Source of the DNA: Druceiella hillmani
Taxonomy: Eukaryota; Arthropoda; Insecta; Lepidoptera; Hepialidae
Length of the DNA: 64,000 nt
NCBI GenBank assembly: GCA_039881145.1
Contig: JAYKKI010000156.1
Coordinates: 191,001 to 255,000 of the forward strand
Direction: 5' to 3'
A program made the position numbers and the translations under genes. The first letter of the stretch is position 1; every line of letters begins with the position of its first letter. The notes under the pieces were generated by a model, which ran no database searches, had not been told where the DNA came from, and saw only the letters and a list, made by a program, of their open reading frames with translations. Shown in pieces: positions 36,561 through 48,718 of this stretch.

Positions 36561-37897
36561 ACTGAAATAACAAAATGTCATCATTCCAGCACTGGATCAA
36601 CGGTTGTTAAATTAAATTAAACTTTACGCCATCGGAGAGTTGGTAGTTAATTTGGAGATATATTTTAGTTTACAAAAATATTTTGCAAAGAGTCTTTATG
36701 TTAATATAATGGGGGATTTTGTACAGCAATGCACACATTGCGATTTTATTTTATAGTTTATATATTAATTATTCATATACAATAAAATATGAACTATTTA
36801 GTAACTTGCTTAAAAATTAGGTTATAAACTTTGAATATAAATTATGAATATTCAATCATGGAATACAAAATTTGCCCACAAACCCAGTTTACATACGCTC
36901 GAGCCGCGTGCGGGAGAAGCCCCTGGCAACTATCAAATACTGAAATAACAAAATATCAAAATATCATCATTTCAGGACTAGATCAATGGTTGTTAAATTA
37001 AATTAAACTTTACGCCATCGGAGAGTTGGTAGTTAATTTGGAGATATATTTTTGTTTTGCATAGTGTCTTTATGTTAATATAATGGGGAATGATAAAATT
37101 ATAAGTATTTGTGATTGTTCTGTTATTACGTAGCTACAGAAGTTAGAAAGAAAATAAGCCCCCGAATATACAATTTTAATACATTTTATTTTAGACTATA
37201 AAATAAGAAAATAGAAATGCCAAAAAAATTTAAGGGTTATTGTATAAGACCAGAATGCACAGAATATGTATATTCAAAAGTAGATTTTAGGCAGGGTGAA
37301 TTTTTTATGGCATCTTTATTAAATTATTTCAAATAATTGCCAATATTCAAATTATATTTCATGTGAGTGCAATAAAAAAGTCTTATGGGTAGGCATGAAT
37401 AAGAGACAACGTTATTCAGAAATTACCAGACTTTTGTCCCGCTTTGTTGTAATTAACTGCCCGGGAGTAATTAAGTTGAACACAAATTCACCATTTGGTT
37501 CTTTTAATGCATACAATTCATTTTTTCAAGCAATCTACGCAATTATGTGACTGGTATTTTGTATAAAATTGTTTTGAGTTAAATTTTACTACTTTCTTTG
37601 AGTAGTACTGAAGGCAGTTTATAACATATTGATTGTTGATGCATGTTGATTAATTATAATTTATCGGTTAATGATTGTTTACGGTAATGCACACATTGCG
37701 ATTTTATTTTATAGGTTATATAAAAATTATTTATATACAATAAAATATGAACTATTTAGTAACTTGCTTAATAATTAGGTTATAAACTTTTAATATAAAT
37801 TATAAATATTCAATCATGGAACACGAACTTTGCCCACAAAACCAGTTTACATATGCTCGAGCCACGTGCGGGAGAAGCCCCTAGCAACTATCAAATA
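36561..37897 (+). repeat. Direct duplication A-B-A-X-B, one copy internally deleted
   Basis: Block A is at 36561-36716 and 36939-37089 (sharing CTTTACGCCATCGGAGAGTT). Block B is at 36728-36939 and 37685-37897 (sharing GCACACATTGCGATTTTATT and GTGCGGGAGAAGCCCCT). In the second copy, about 600 bp of unique sequence X (37090-37684) lie between A and B. In the first copy A runs into B after about 10 bp. The simplest reading is a head-to-tail pair of one A-X-B element, the first with X deleted. No terminal inverted repeats or obvious target site duplications were found. Confidence 0.85.
37217..37550 (+). pseudogene. Unrecognised cysteine-containing reading frame inside segment X, frameshifted
   Basis: ATG at 37217 opens 39 codons ending at TAA 37334-37336, with Tyr-Cys-Ile-Arg-Pro-Glu-Cys near the start. 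A +1 frame that overlaps its end is open from 37323 to TGA at 37548-37550 (75 codons). That frame contains Cys-x7-Cys-x-Cys and then a varied segment with Gly-Met-Asn-Lys-Arg-Gln-Arg-Tyr, Ile-Asn-Cys-Pro-Gly, and Asn-Ser-Pro-Phe-Gly-Ser-Phe. Codon use is less AT-monotonous than chance frames here. The two may be one protein broken by a frameshift. I do not recognise the family. It is present only in the longer copy of the duplicated element, so it may be that element's gene remnant. Confidence 0.35.
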
Positions 37898-40526
37898 ACT
37901 TTCTTTCTCTTAATAGTGTCTATCCATAAGACTTTTCCGCACTCCTATGAAATTTGATTTTCCTTCTGGCAGTTATTTAAAACCCCAATTTTTTCTGGCA
38001 TTTTTACAAATATGTACAATGTGATTGAAAAAAATGACATAAAAATGTTATCCAACCTAAATTATATTCCCGGCACACTTTACAAATACAAATTAGGTGC
38101 TTTCAGGCCCATACTTAATAACCCCCCCGAATTCTTTTAGAATTTATATTTCCATATCCTATATATTATAGAATAAAATTTATTCAAATTTCCAAGTTGC
38201 CTAATAAATATTTTTGACCCTTATTTTATTGCAACTTTTGTAGCTGCGCACCTGCAAAATAATCATAAACACTTTGCCTTAATTTTTATTCCACACTCTA
38301 CTAGTATAAAAACCCTACTATGCTTAGCCAAAAATTTCTTCTCAAAATTCATCACCAATTCGTGAACTACAAATGTAACTGAACTAAATATTATTTTTCT
38401 TCGTAAACATAACAATATGTACTGATTCCTGAAAATATGTCAATTGTACATAAGAATTTTAATTATTTTGTAATTAGTAAAACCATTTTTAACATAGTTT
38501 AACATAGTTACAAAGTGATCAAAATTTATCAAGTTTCAAGCATTTTTTAATTTATTTGTTAAAAAATATTTTATAAATTATGAAAACGAAAATCCCATAA
38601 TTTCCTCAATATCTCTTCATAATTGAAGTTTTTATTATGCTGCACTAATTATGATATTTTTACAGCTTTAAGCAATTCATGGTGATTGTCCTTTACCATT
38701 ACAGTTTAACGATAAAACCTTAAACGACAAAATACAAAATTATCAAACTACCGATAAACATATTTGTTATTAATTCAAAACAATAATACAGCCAAGTTGA
38801 ATATAAACTTGAATAATACTTACTATTACATCAATAATAAAAATCAGTAACAAGTCCTGCCTCTATGTTACAAATCCTGCAACCTATAGCAAATGTTTAT
38901 AAAATAATTATATTAAATATTTATTTCCAGGTCTTCTTACATCTTAACCTGCATCGGGTTGTTTTTTCTATCATTATTTGTAGCAGAGAGATTGAATAAT
39001 ACTCTTAGCATTAGCTGGACACCATTTATATGAAAAAAATATTATTTGCACATAAGCTCGTCCATCAGATGATACTTTTGCATACTCGTGCTTGTCATTA
39101 TCATATCTTATTTTACATTAATCGTTTTTGTATTCCTTTTAAATATGTAGACTAAGTATTTATATGTACATGTTTCACATAGACTTTTAGGAAAACAAAC
39201 ATGTACTGATTAATGTGATTAGAATATTTTTATAAAATTTATCAGATAAATATTATTCCTTAAAAATAATTTATAACTTGTAAAAACGAAGAGTAGAAAC
39301 GGTTCATGTAAATATTTATTGTGCTCAATAGAGTTATATTCCCAGTAATCCACAATTGCCGGTAATATAAATATGAATACAAGGATTAATAATTTTCCCA
39401 TAAGTTTATTAAACTAATAAACTATTCGATTGAGACTGAAAATTTATCAAATCGTGCTAATTTTCATGACATTGAAAATTTGTCAAGTCAAAACATTGCA
39501 TACATATAATAACATTTGTCAGCGCTATTTGTTTCAATTTGCGATTTCAAGCTATGATAGTTGGGAAACGCTTTGTGAAAGCTTGAATATTTATATACTA
39601 AGCCAATGCGTACATAAAGCGTGTGCAATTCTTTATAGAAATAATACTTATAACATTTGTCTCTTTTTCACTTAAAATTTAATAAATACTCGCGGATATA
39701 AAATTATATGATGAAGAACGTGTCTGATGAAGTTGCTTTTTTAATCAGTACTTCAGTCCAATTTTGACTTTTGTAAGCCAATGCATGCGAAAATCGCAGA
39801 AACAACCTTCTTTTTTCTGGCTTGTAGAATTTTGGTAATAGAATGTCCACGTATTTCCAGAATAATGCTCGACTGATTTGATCAAAGCAATGAACAATGG
39901 TCGGGAGAATAAACGTGATTAATACACAATGACTAAAGGGCACGTGTAAATTTCTAAGGGCAAATATGCGAAGAAAACTTATTGGGATAACGGTGGCGTA
40001 TGTATTTTTAAATAATAAATATGCAGACATTTGTATTATTCATAAAAGAGGTAATGTTATGGGGCAGAAGACTATTACTAGTCTGAAACTCCTTTGTTGA
40101 CACATATTTGCATACAAAATTACACACCATATACAAATTAAAGATTTATAATTCGTTCGTTCTTCCACCTACTTTTGATTTATTTAGACGCTCGCGGAAG
40201 AGGCAGTATTTTATTAAAAAGTTAATGCAAAATTATTGTTCATTGCTCATAATTGATCCTTGATTTTTAATTAATTTTAAAAATAGTATAGTGATCGTTC
40301 CAACCAGTATAATTATAGATATGAAAATCAGTGCTTTTTCTTAATTAGTTTAAATCGAGCAACGAATCAGACCAAATTGGTCTGCAAATATCCGCTTAAC
40401 GGAATAATATACGTACAGGCTACGATGCACAGCTTCCCCCACCTGTAGTGAGTTATGAGAGGTAATAGAATACTGACAGTTTTTAGAATATCAAAAACAC
40501 AAGCAAATAGCAGGTTTTCAATTTAT
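37898..40526. other. AT-rich stretch, nothing recognised
   Basis: A C run lies at about 38119-38125. Open frames at 39430-39672 and 39704-40030 (opposite strands) show no motif. Confidence 0.5.
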
Positions 40527-40645
40527 TTATTGTTCTTCAAAATAGTCTCCGCGGTACACTTTGCATCGTTTCATTCGAGCTCATTCTTGCTCGAACGCCT
40601 CTTCCACGATCTTTTTGAAGTAGTTATGACTTCCTTTGCTCAACA
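40527..40645 (-). pseudogene. mariner-type transposase C-terminus, minus strand
   Basis: On the minus strand the frame ending at the TAA at 40529-40527 reads Phe-Lys-Lys-Ile-Val-Glu-Glu-Ala-Phe-Glu-Gln-Glu, then a TGA in place of a likely Trp. It continues Ala-Arg-Met-Lys-Arg-Cys-Lys-Val-Tyr-Arg-Gly-Asp-Tyr-Phe-Glu-Glu. The Arg-Cys...Gly-Asp-Tyr-Phe-Glu ending is typical of Tc1/mariner-type transposase C-termini. The catalytic part upstream (higher coordinates) is not recognisable. This is a different, opposite-strand remnant from the one at 29.8-30.3 kb. Confidence 0.55.
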
Positions 40646-40739
40646 CCGGCGCTACGAAAATGTATTGATTGTGCACATTTTAAACATTTAGTTACCATTT
40701 CCATTAGTCTGTTTTAATATTTTAGATAATTCTTTCCCC

Positions 40740-41165
40740 TTTTTTGAGCCTTTCGACAGAGAAAATTCTTGATTCAACTAGCTATGTCCCGCTCTTTCTT
40801 TTGCGTAGAAATATATTATTTATGCTGTCTTATCAGTGGTTACTAAATACCATTGCTCCATTGGACCTCGAACTCAAAGCTATACGTGCAATTTCAAAAT
40901 TTTTTCTAGTACTTAATTTGCCTATACTCAAATTTTCAAATAAATCCTTTTTTTCAGGGCCAACACGCGTTGTGCGTATTTTTAAAATTTCAAGTTTCGA
41001 CGTCGAGAATTTCCTGAAAATAAAAAAATTATATGATAAATGGAAAAACAGACAAACGAACAAGAGAATGATCTTATAGAGGTTCCTTTTTAGTATTGAG
41101 GCACGGAATACTAAAAACCGGCAGGAGCGATTACGACTCGCGCACTTTCCATAGCGCCAAACAAT
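40740..41165 (+). repeat. GGTTCCG-family repeat, longest copy
   Basis: It ends with CAGACAAACGAACAAGAGAA, TGATCTTATAGAGGTTCC, a T tract, TTGAGGCACGGAATACTAAA and then ACGACTCGCGCAC. This is the fullest version of the family in the window. The upstream 200 bp (GACCTCGAACTCAAAGC, AGGGCCAACACG) probably belongs to the same element; the 111-codon frame over it is incidental. Confidence 0.6.
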
Positions 41166-41769
41166 ACTAAACTTATTTCGTATGTAATAAAGTATATTTG
41201 GACTTTTGTCGGTTTAGTTTGACAGTTAGGATGATTAGAAAAAGACGAGTTCAGAAGTAAACATCTTACTTCTTCTTCTTCGTTTAGAAGTATGTCTACG
41301 GTATATTGTAAACTTTAGAAATACATATATTAACAAATTTACTGGAGTCGTCACCAAAAACATCCCATATTCCAAAAACTACATAACATATTTTATTCAA
41401 AGTAACTGTCTTTGAAAATTTGTTTAAATGTTTACCACATTAATTTTTTTTCAGAATTTTACAGACGTTATTTTAATAGTTAGGTAGAGGTGAGGACACT
41501 TTTAAGAACTCAGAAGTACAAGTATCACCAACTATTAATTCAAACAAAAAAAGTTATTTCGGAACATACATATCTTTCTTGAGACCTATCTAACGATATC
41601 TCACACGTCTACGTGCTCTGGATATTTTCATCCCTAAGTTACATTTATGAAGTGCCACACCTAATATAATTTTTTTAATAATTCCACTATTTCATTGTTA
41701 TTAGTTCATAGAAGATCCCTACCATCCAAATTTTATGTACACACTGCCATGAGTCACTGAGTAAAATGG

Positions 41770-41885
41770 CTGTAACACACTGACAGACAAACGGAAATAA
41801 AGATAGACGGAAAGATGGACAGGACGAAGTGAAAAGATTTCCGTTTTTACCATTATTTTCGGAACCCTAAAACTGTCTGTTATGA
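41770..41885 (+). repeat. GGTTCCG-family repeat fragment
   Basis: GACAGACAAACGG, AGACGGAAAGATGGACAGG, GATTTCCGTTTTTACC and TTTCGGAACCCTAAAAC appear in the family order. Confidence 0.7.
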
Positions 41886-42053
41886 CTCAGTAGCACGTCA
41901 CAACCGTAAGTAGTCTACAACCACGGTAACAAGTAAAGTATGGAGATCCTCTTATGCTTTCAATATGAATGAATGAACCTTTGCAGGATTTGTTTGTGTG
42001 GAACTCATCATAGTGAACGGCAAATTTTAAAGACAACCGCGCGAGTGTTTGAG

Positions 42054-42116
42054 ATTCGAAGGCCGTTTGTGTTGCTTGCAGCTTTGTTCTTGTTCATAAA
42101 TAAGTTATGAGATGGA
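42054..42116 (+). repeat. Short dispersed repeat, partner at 33028-33090
   Basis: See the shared boxes listed for the partner. The two are in the same orientation about 9 kb apart. Confidence 0.5.
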
Positions 42117-43729
42117 AAATTTATTCTTAAGCACCTATTTGCATTTCACCAGTTTTATTTGCATGCGATAGTGACAGTTTCATATGAAAACGCCTTATTC
42201 GCTTCAGGGAAGTGAGCGACGGTGCGCCTAATGTTTCGATAGACGCGATAGAGAAATGATCAGATGAGGACGTTTATTCCCTATTTCAATGAAACAAAGA
42301 TAAATAAAATAACTTTAATAACAAATTTATGCATGAAGTAAAATTTAAGCGTTTGCACAGAGTTTTCGAATCATTCTAATGATCCCGTAGTCAAACACGA
42401 TACCGTTGCAGTTTCGTTATGTCGGTGAGTGTTTTCGTTTGTCTGTCACACCGATGTTGGCTATCATCCTAGTTTCTGCCAGTTTAGAACTAAGTTCATT
42501 AAATTTTGCAGGTGTATGCTTCGGATAAAGATGTGATATAATATATAGCAAAATCAAACTTGTCAAGCACAAGTGGAGACCGCTTTATGTATTTCATCAT
42601 TTTAGTAGTTTCAAAGAGAAAATATTAGAACTATCTTTTTCAAACTTTATCTCACATTACACATGGAAATTAAAAAAAAATCCGTTCGCTCAATATGCCC
42701 TCTATGGTATTTCCAAATAAATATTTTTGAGTTTTAGCCATTGACACATGTGGTGGGTCAAATCATTTAAAATGTACCCGCCCAACACCATTTCCAAATA
42801 AGACTGTATAAAAGTCTTTAAAAATATCCCATAAATTGGTGTTGATGAGTACTTTCGAAAAAAATGTTTTCGAATAATTTAATTTCATTTGTTTCGAATT
42901 ATTAAAAAAAATTTAACCGGACCACTGAGCTTATATTTAAGATAAGTTGTTAGATATTCATAAAATATGTTCTTAACAGTATTTAATTTGAAATAATACA
43001 CAGGACTAATTGAAATAGTATTTTCAATTGTGACATGGACACCACATAATAGTTTATAAAATGTATATAGTTTAATATTTTGGGAAATGATCACGAAATT
43101 CTAATTTTCGCTTGGTTCAAAGCGCTCTTGACAGTATTCTTTTGGTCTCACTCTGTTTGCAATATAATCCATGAATAAATTGTAAACCTAAATTATTATC
43201 TTGAAATTATTTGCAATAAATTAATTTTTTGTGGATGTTGGGTTATACCGATAATCCTGTCTTCTCAAAGTAAATATTTTTTTGTTTTTCTAAACAAAAT
43301 ATCTAAATTATATGTTTATTAATTATTAGAAGTAATAAGAGACAAGCTACTTCTACCGATTAGTGTAATTCGAAATATTTAAATTATTTCATTTTGTATG
43401 CAAAAAGTTATTAACAAAATCGACTTATATCACCTTAGTTTAATACGAGAACGCGACAAATAACAAAACTGAAGAACTTAAGAAATCATCATCATTTAGT
43501 AAATCAAATGTAGATTAGGTGCGTTTCGAAGTACAATGTTAATATTATAGATTATATATAGCAAATTAATTACGGAACAATTATTATTTAACAAAAGTGC
43601 AACATTTTTTAGTATAGTAAAAAAATCACAGTTTGTATTTTGAATAAATATCGGTTTGGAAATTAAACCAACATGACTTTTTTCTTTTCTCGTATACCAT
43701 TTTTTATCATGGACTTGTACTCATCTTAT
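42117..43729. other. AT-rich stretch, nothing recognised
   Basis: CTTGTCAAGCACAAGTGGAG at about 42547 may be a scrap of the GGTTCCG family's distal end. Nothing else supported. Confidence 0.45.
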
Positions 43730-43960
43730 TTTCAGGGTTACGAACCTCAAAAGGAAAAATTAACCCATATAGGATCAGTTCGTAAAGCGTATAGCGGTCT
43801 TTTGAAACCCTATTTCTCAGGAACGCGTGGAGGTATCAAGTTGAAATTATTGAAATTCATATCAAAAACATGGGAATATCGTCCCTTGGAGCTGTAAAAA
43901 TCAAGTTTCTATGTCAACGCAGTCGAGAATAGCTCTAAAAATACGACCATTGATGGTGCA
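43730..43960 (-). repeat. GGTTCCG-family repeat fragment, minus strand
   Basis: CAGGGTTACGAACCTCAAAA, GGAAAAATTAACCCATATAG, GATCAGTTCGTAAAGC and a downstream CTATTTCTCAGGAACGCG match the reversed family layout. The 74-codon frame over it is incidental. Confidence 0.65.
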
Positions 43961-45719
43961 TATTTTGACACGGGAAAATAAACCTATAGGGTATTTCCCA
44001 TTGACCTAAAACCATGAAATTTGATAAGAAGTAAGGACTTACAGCACAAGTAAAGGAAAAATTCAGAAAATTGTTAATTTGTAGTTATATCACGTAAAAA
44101 AATATTATTTTAAATTTTCGCCTGAGAAAGATACAGCAGTCAATATATTTTCATTATAAAAAATAAAATTGTTTTTAACAAGAATAGTATGTGCCATTAA
44201 ATGTTCATGAATACCTAAATGCGTACGAAACTCTTGTAGGGCGAGTTCCAAGTTTTTTTTCTGCTTTATTTTGTTTTACAGAAATTAGCAATGGACTTAT
44301 TTGCATTATGTATAAAAAAAATTTATTGTAAAAAAAGAACTTAAAAATACGTGTGACTCTAAATAGTACTTTATTTTTAATAGATAAATTGATTTTCATA
44401 GTGGTTTTTGTTTTCTGTAGCAATGATATACGAAGATAATAAAACAGAAGTACATAATGGATACACCTTATTCAAATGTAGTCATTTACCGTAAGGATAA
44501 ATAATGTTCTAAAAATGATTTTTTTCCAAAGTATATATAATTATCCAAATAATAAATACATTTTTATTTCATAAATCTGTTGTACCAACTATACTACTAA
44601 TAAATAGTCAAGCTACAGTTAACTTACAAAATTAGAAAAAAAAACTAAAATTCTTCATTGAATAAATTGTTTGATTCGAAACGATATGCTTTTTAATATA
44701 TTTTATACTAAGCCCAAAATGTTTTTCACAAAATTTTCTCCTTTAAATATTTATTTTTGAAAATGAATCCAGTCGAAATATTTAAATGTCCCTCACCTAG
44801 TGTAATTTACTTACTCTTCATAAATATATATCGCTTGAGCTAAATCTTTTCTTGACATCAATTTTGAGTGACATAATTTCACATTGATCGAACATGACTA
44901 TATTTTTCCGAGCGTATAAATATTATGTATCGATTATTTATTAGATATGAAAAAAAAGTTAATTAATTTCAAAATAAGTAAAAATTTAATTTAAAAAAAG
45001 ACCGGCAGTCGATATAATAATATATAAATTGTACTTAGACAAACTCATTCAATTTATATTTGTAACCATTCTGTGATTTCGTGAAAATATTATTTATAGG
45101 ATTGCAGCATAATATTTCAATACAGATCATTTCAAGAAATCTGAAAGTAAATAACAGAAAAACTTTTGAAATATCTCATGTAAAAATGTTATTATTTTAA
45201 CCAAAACTATAAGGAATATCAAAAGTTTTCATATATTTCTTAAATCCATGTCTTTAATTGTTATCAATTATTAATTAAAAGCAAATTTATTAAACAACTC
45301 ACACGAATATAACTACCACATGTTAAATACAATTAGAATTCGCACTACGAGGGTTATTCACTCACTGATGCACAAATAAAAAGTTATTGGTAAACAGTGC
45401 TTCTATTACACCATTTACAAATATCAATATAATTTTTCACCATACAAATATATTGCCTAGTCCATTTAAATTATTTTTATTATAAATTTCGATTTAAAAT
45501 CATTGCTATAATTTTTTGATAAACTTTGGACGAACTTCTATTAACACTGTTTTAACAATATTTCAATAACTATCTTACAAAATCTTAAAAATCCTTATTT
45601 TCAAAATCCTAAAAAATTGTTTCGGAGTTCCTATATTTTATATTTTAATCGATATGTGAAATAGGAAGAATGCAATATTGCACTTTATATTTATAATAAA
45701 TTTCAAGTTCCGATTTCTG
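43961..45719. other. AT-rich stretch, nothing recognised
   Basis: TTCGCACTACGAGGGTTATT at about 45340 is shared in part with 62718-62735 (TCGCACTACGAGGGTT) and may be another scrap of the GGTTCCG family. No gene seen. Confidence 0.45.
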
Positions 45720-45830
45720 AAAAAGTTGGCCGTGACATACAGACCGACGAATGGACAGGGAATAGTGAATGGCACTATAAGGATTTCTGTTTTCTTTTTC
45801 TTCAAGCTTTAATAAAAATTATGATATTGG
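45720..45830 (+). repeat. GGTTCCG-family repeat fragment
   Basis: CATACAGACCGACGAATGGA, CACTATAAGGATTTCTG and a T/C-rich spacer in family order, strongly decayed. Confidence 0.45.
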
Positions 45831-45970
45831 TGTATTTTAAATTATATAAGAAGGTGGAAAGCAATATCAAATTTGATAACGTATAAAAAGTGTGTCAAAA
45901 AATATGTATCTAAAAAGGAAAACAATCACGCATTTATGGAACTCAGTATCGTATCAGTATGACAGAACGA

Positions 45971-46003
45971 AAGTTGCATTATATTGGCAATATAATGCAA
46001 CTT
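45971..46003. repeat. Perfect hairpin, 15-bp stem, 3-nt loop
   Basis: AAGTTGCATTATATT is followed by GGC and its exact complement. No T-run follows as in a terminator; it looks like a small snap-back duplication. Confidence 0.9.
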
Positions 46004-48117
46004 CGGTTTTATTCGGTTTACATATCGAATTAAAAGAAAAACAAACTGAAAATATGTGAACTCTACTCACATAGCTCACGGATGAAGTGAAACTTTTTTT
46101 TCTTATTTTCATTATAACTATATTTTCACTAATTTATAATAATATTTGCACACTTAATAAAATAGTAAATTTTTCGTGTCTGTATATTGAAAACTTTTGT
46201 AAAAAAAGTTATTGGAGGATGAAAGATAAGTGAATTTGCGAAAAATTAATGTAAGGTATTCTGCATTAAAATAATTTTTAGAAATGCTGTATATCTGTGA
46301 TTTGTTCATGCACGCATAACGTGAAAAACACCAAGTTTTTTTCTGAAATAATAATTTGTATTGTACAACCACAGCAAAATGTGTATAGTTACTCGACGTG
46401 TACCTTTATATATCAACAGATTGCGCTAGATGTATTTTAAATCCCCCAATGTGGTTTTCCACCGGGACATGCACTTTGGAAGAGGACGTAGCCAAATGTG
46501 AAATGTAGATATATACTTATGAAAAAGGTATCGATACTTTTTCGACCGATGGTCTGTACTTAAAAAGTAGCAGGCACATCTAGTACTTATCGTAGATAAG
46601 TAGGCCCTGCTTATTTAAGAGTCATAGCTTTTGCATCATAAAATGTAAATTTCTTTTGTCTATGAAAGTATAGTAGGCAATACTTTTTATATTGTTAAAA
46701 ATTCATAGTTGTGTATAGTTTAATAGAAATACTATGCACCCCTAAATATTTATGAACGCTTATTTTTGTATGGAACCCTCGTGGTACAAGTTCTGCTTAA
46801 CATTAAATTACATACCAAGGCAACAAAATAAGTAAAATAATTATTTTCTTAACGCACAAGTCAAAATATAATAACTCTATAGCAACGAGAAAACACGACA
46901 GCCATCTTGTAGTGAAGGTGTGCGACTTTATTTATCGCTTTGGCGAATTGTTTACATTATTATTTTCTCGTAAGAACTTTCCTTTGCATAATATGGAATT
47001 AATTATTGAAAATAAAAATATATTATTTTACGTTTATTAGAAAGAGAGATAAGTTATAAATAACGAATAATAACTAGAGATCGTTCAAAATTACTGTCGC
47101 AAAATGGAATCTCCGAAAAAAAAATTGTACAAGAAACTTTTTTTTGGTATTAAATTCTCACAAAAGCTTTAATCAGTATAATATGGGAAAACCTATATTA
47201 AATACATGATTTTTGACTAGTACGCAATACTAAGTAGTACAGGGTAATTAGCTACCGAATACATTATTAAGTACGAACCTCAAATTATGTACGTGTAACT
47301 ATTAAGTATGTGCTCCAATTTTTTAATATCACTTTCTGAAATTACTATTGGGTATATAAATATAGCTTGAAAAGGACATAAATTTTAAGCAGGATGAATC
47401 ATATAATATCATACTGCGTTTTCTCCTTTCAGGAAATACTAGTAGTTTAAAGAGATGAAAATTTATATTAAATAGTCGCAGATTTATCCTTTTCAAAATA
47501 TCGTTAACGAAAAATTATTACTAAAATTGTTTCGCTTCAATAAAGTAAATTTACTAATAGTAAGCAAATTTCATTAATTTTATTATCTTGCTTGGATTTG
47601 AAGTAATACGCTAAGTGAACTTTTGCCTACTTCTTATAACAACTTTGTAGCGTTCGCTATTTGGAATATAATGTCGAAGGAATTATGAGTATTTTATAAG
47701 CATTAAATGCTCACTCGCGCTATTCTCTGTATATATAAATGTGTTTTTAATGTTCTGCATAGATTTAACAGACGGATTTTAGCTTTTCTTAATGTTGTAA
47801 TAATATTTTAGAAATGTTATTTCATTGTTCTGATGCCAATATTTTTGGACTTGGAATTATGAATTTTAAATACTTCTTCAAGTATTAGAAACTTCAAGTA
47901 CTTTAGCTTCAATTATTAAATGAATTTTAGCAATAACTCTTTAAAGTTTTAATAATAATAATCACTATTTAGTTAAGGACAAAATTTAGCAACTCATCTT
48001 GGGACAAATAATTCACCGAAACCGTTCACTGCCTTTAAATGAAATGGTAGCTGAATTCATTGCTTAGCAATTGAAGACCAGTTAAAAGTTAAAGAAAATA
48101 TTATGATTTTTTGTGTC
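46004..48117. other. AT-rich stretch, nothing recognised
   Basis: A small GC-richer patch at 46440-46510 and a GGAACCCTCGTGGTAC scrap at about 46770 are unassigned. Confidence 0.45.
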
Positions 48118-48170
48118 AAAGGAGAACTTGCTACTAGTACCATCGTTGTACTAGTAGCAAGTTCTCCTTT
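48118..48170. repeat. Perfect hairpin, 23-bp stem, 7-nt loop
   Basis: Arm 48118-48140 and arm 48148-48170 are exact complements around CATCGTT. The core is GAGAACTTGCTACTAGTAC. The stem is of mixed composition, so this is not a trivial AT palindrome. Confidence 0.95.
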
Positions 48171-48605
48171 TTCTTCTCAAGCTATTTATTAAATTCTTGC
48201 CCATATATATCTTTCATTAGAGACCCAAATTTATTTTCAAAAGTTTTTAAATTATTATTTATCTGGTGTTTTTTCTAATTTTTGTTTTCAGTTTTCTATA
48301 AATTGAATAATCCTGTCTTTTTTTCTTTAATAAGGGTTGTGTTATTTAATGATAGAGGTCTTCCTGAGAGATCTTTTCCTTTTTTTTCTGCTAGGTTTAC
48401 GTTTTAAGGCTTTTGGATATTTGGTTGAGTTTAAATTTCTTATAAACACGTCGACTATTTCTTCCCTCAGTTCTACCTCAATGTTCTAAATGTATTACGT
48501 TGGTTAAGACTTTTACAAATATTTCTACTTCTTACTTCCCCTTCTCGATGAACTGGCGTCGCCGCAATTGCCTAATTCGACGCCTGCATATGATGCGGGT
48601 AATGA
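48171..48605. other. Unassigned stretch with short minus-strand open frames
   Basis: On the minus strand a frame ending at TAA 48344-48342 is open for about 49 codons. It contains Glu-Leu-Arg-Glu-Glu-Ile-Val-Asp-Val-Phe-Ile-Arg, then a basic Lys-Arg-Lys-Pro-Ser-Arg-Lys-Lys-Arg-Lys-Arg run. A neighbouring frame is open further upstream. Purine-rich sequence favours such frames, so this is only suggestive. Confidence 0.25.
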
Positions 48606-48718
48606 TTGATAAGTTAGCGAAAGTTGATAAGTTAGCGAAAAGTTGATAAATTGTTTATCGCTGCTTTGCCTAACTAGTCAAGTCCAGTCGCTGCAGCAGC
48701 GTTCGTTCGTTTAGTCGA
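48606..48718 (+). promoter_or_regulatory. Candidate GATA-site cluster with TATA-less core promoter
   Basis: TTGATAAG at 48606-48613 and 48624-48631, TTGATAAA at 48643-48650 and a reverse TTATC at 48655-48659 form four GATA-type sites at 18-19 bp phasing. Downstream, TCCAGTCG contains an initiator-like CAGTC with A at 48686. Exactly at +28 lies AGTCGA (48713-48718), matching the arthropod DPE except in its last base. The block is GC-richer than its flanks. The repeated TAAGTTAGCGAAAGTTGA unit could also have arisen by slippage. No downstream exon was identified. Confidence 0.3.

Noticed and set aside
40744..41079. 111-codon frame in the GGTTCCG repeat
   Set aside because: The sequence is explained by a dispersed non-coding repeat whose other copies do not conserve the frame.
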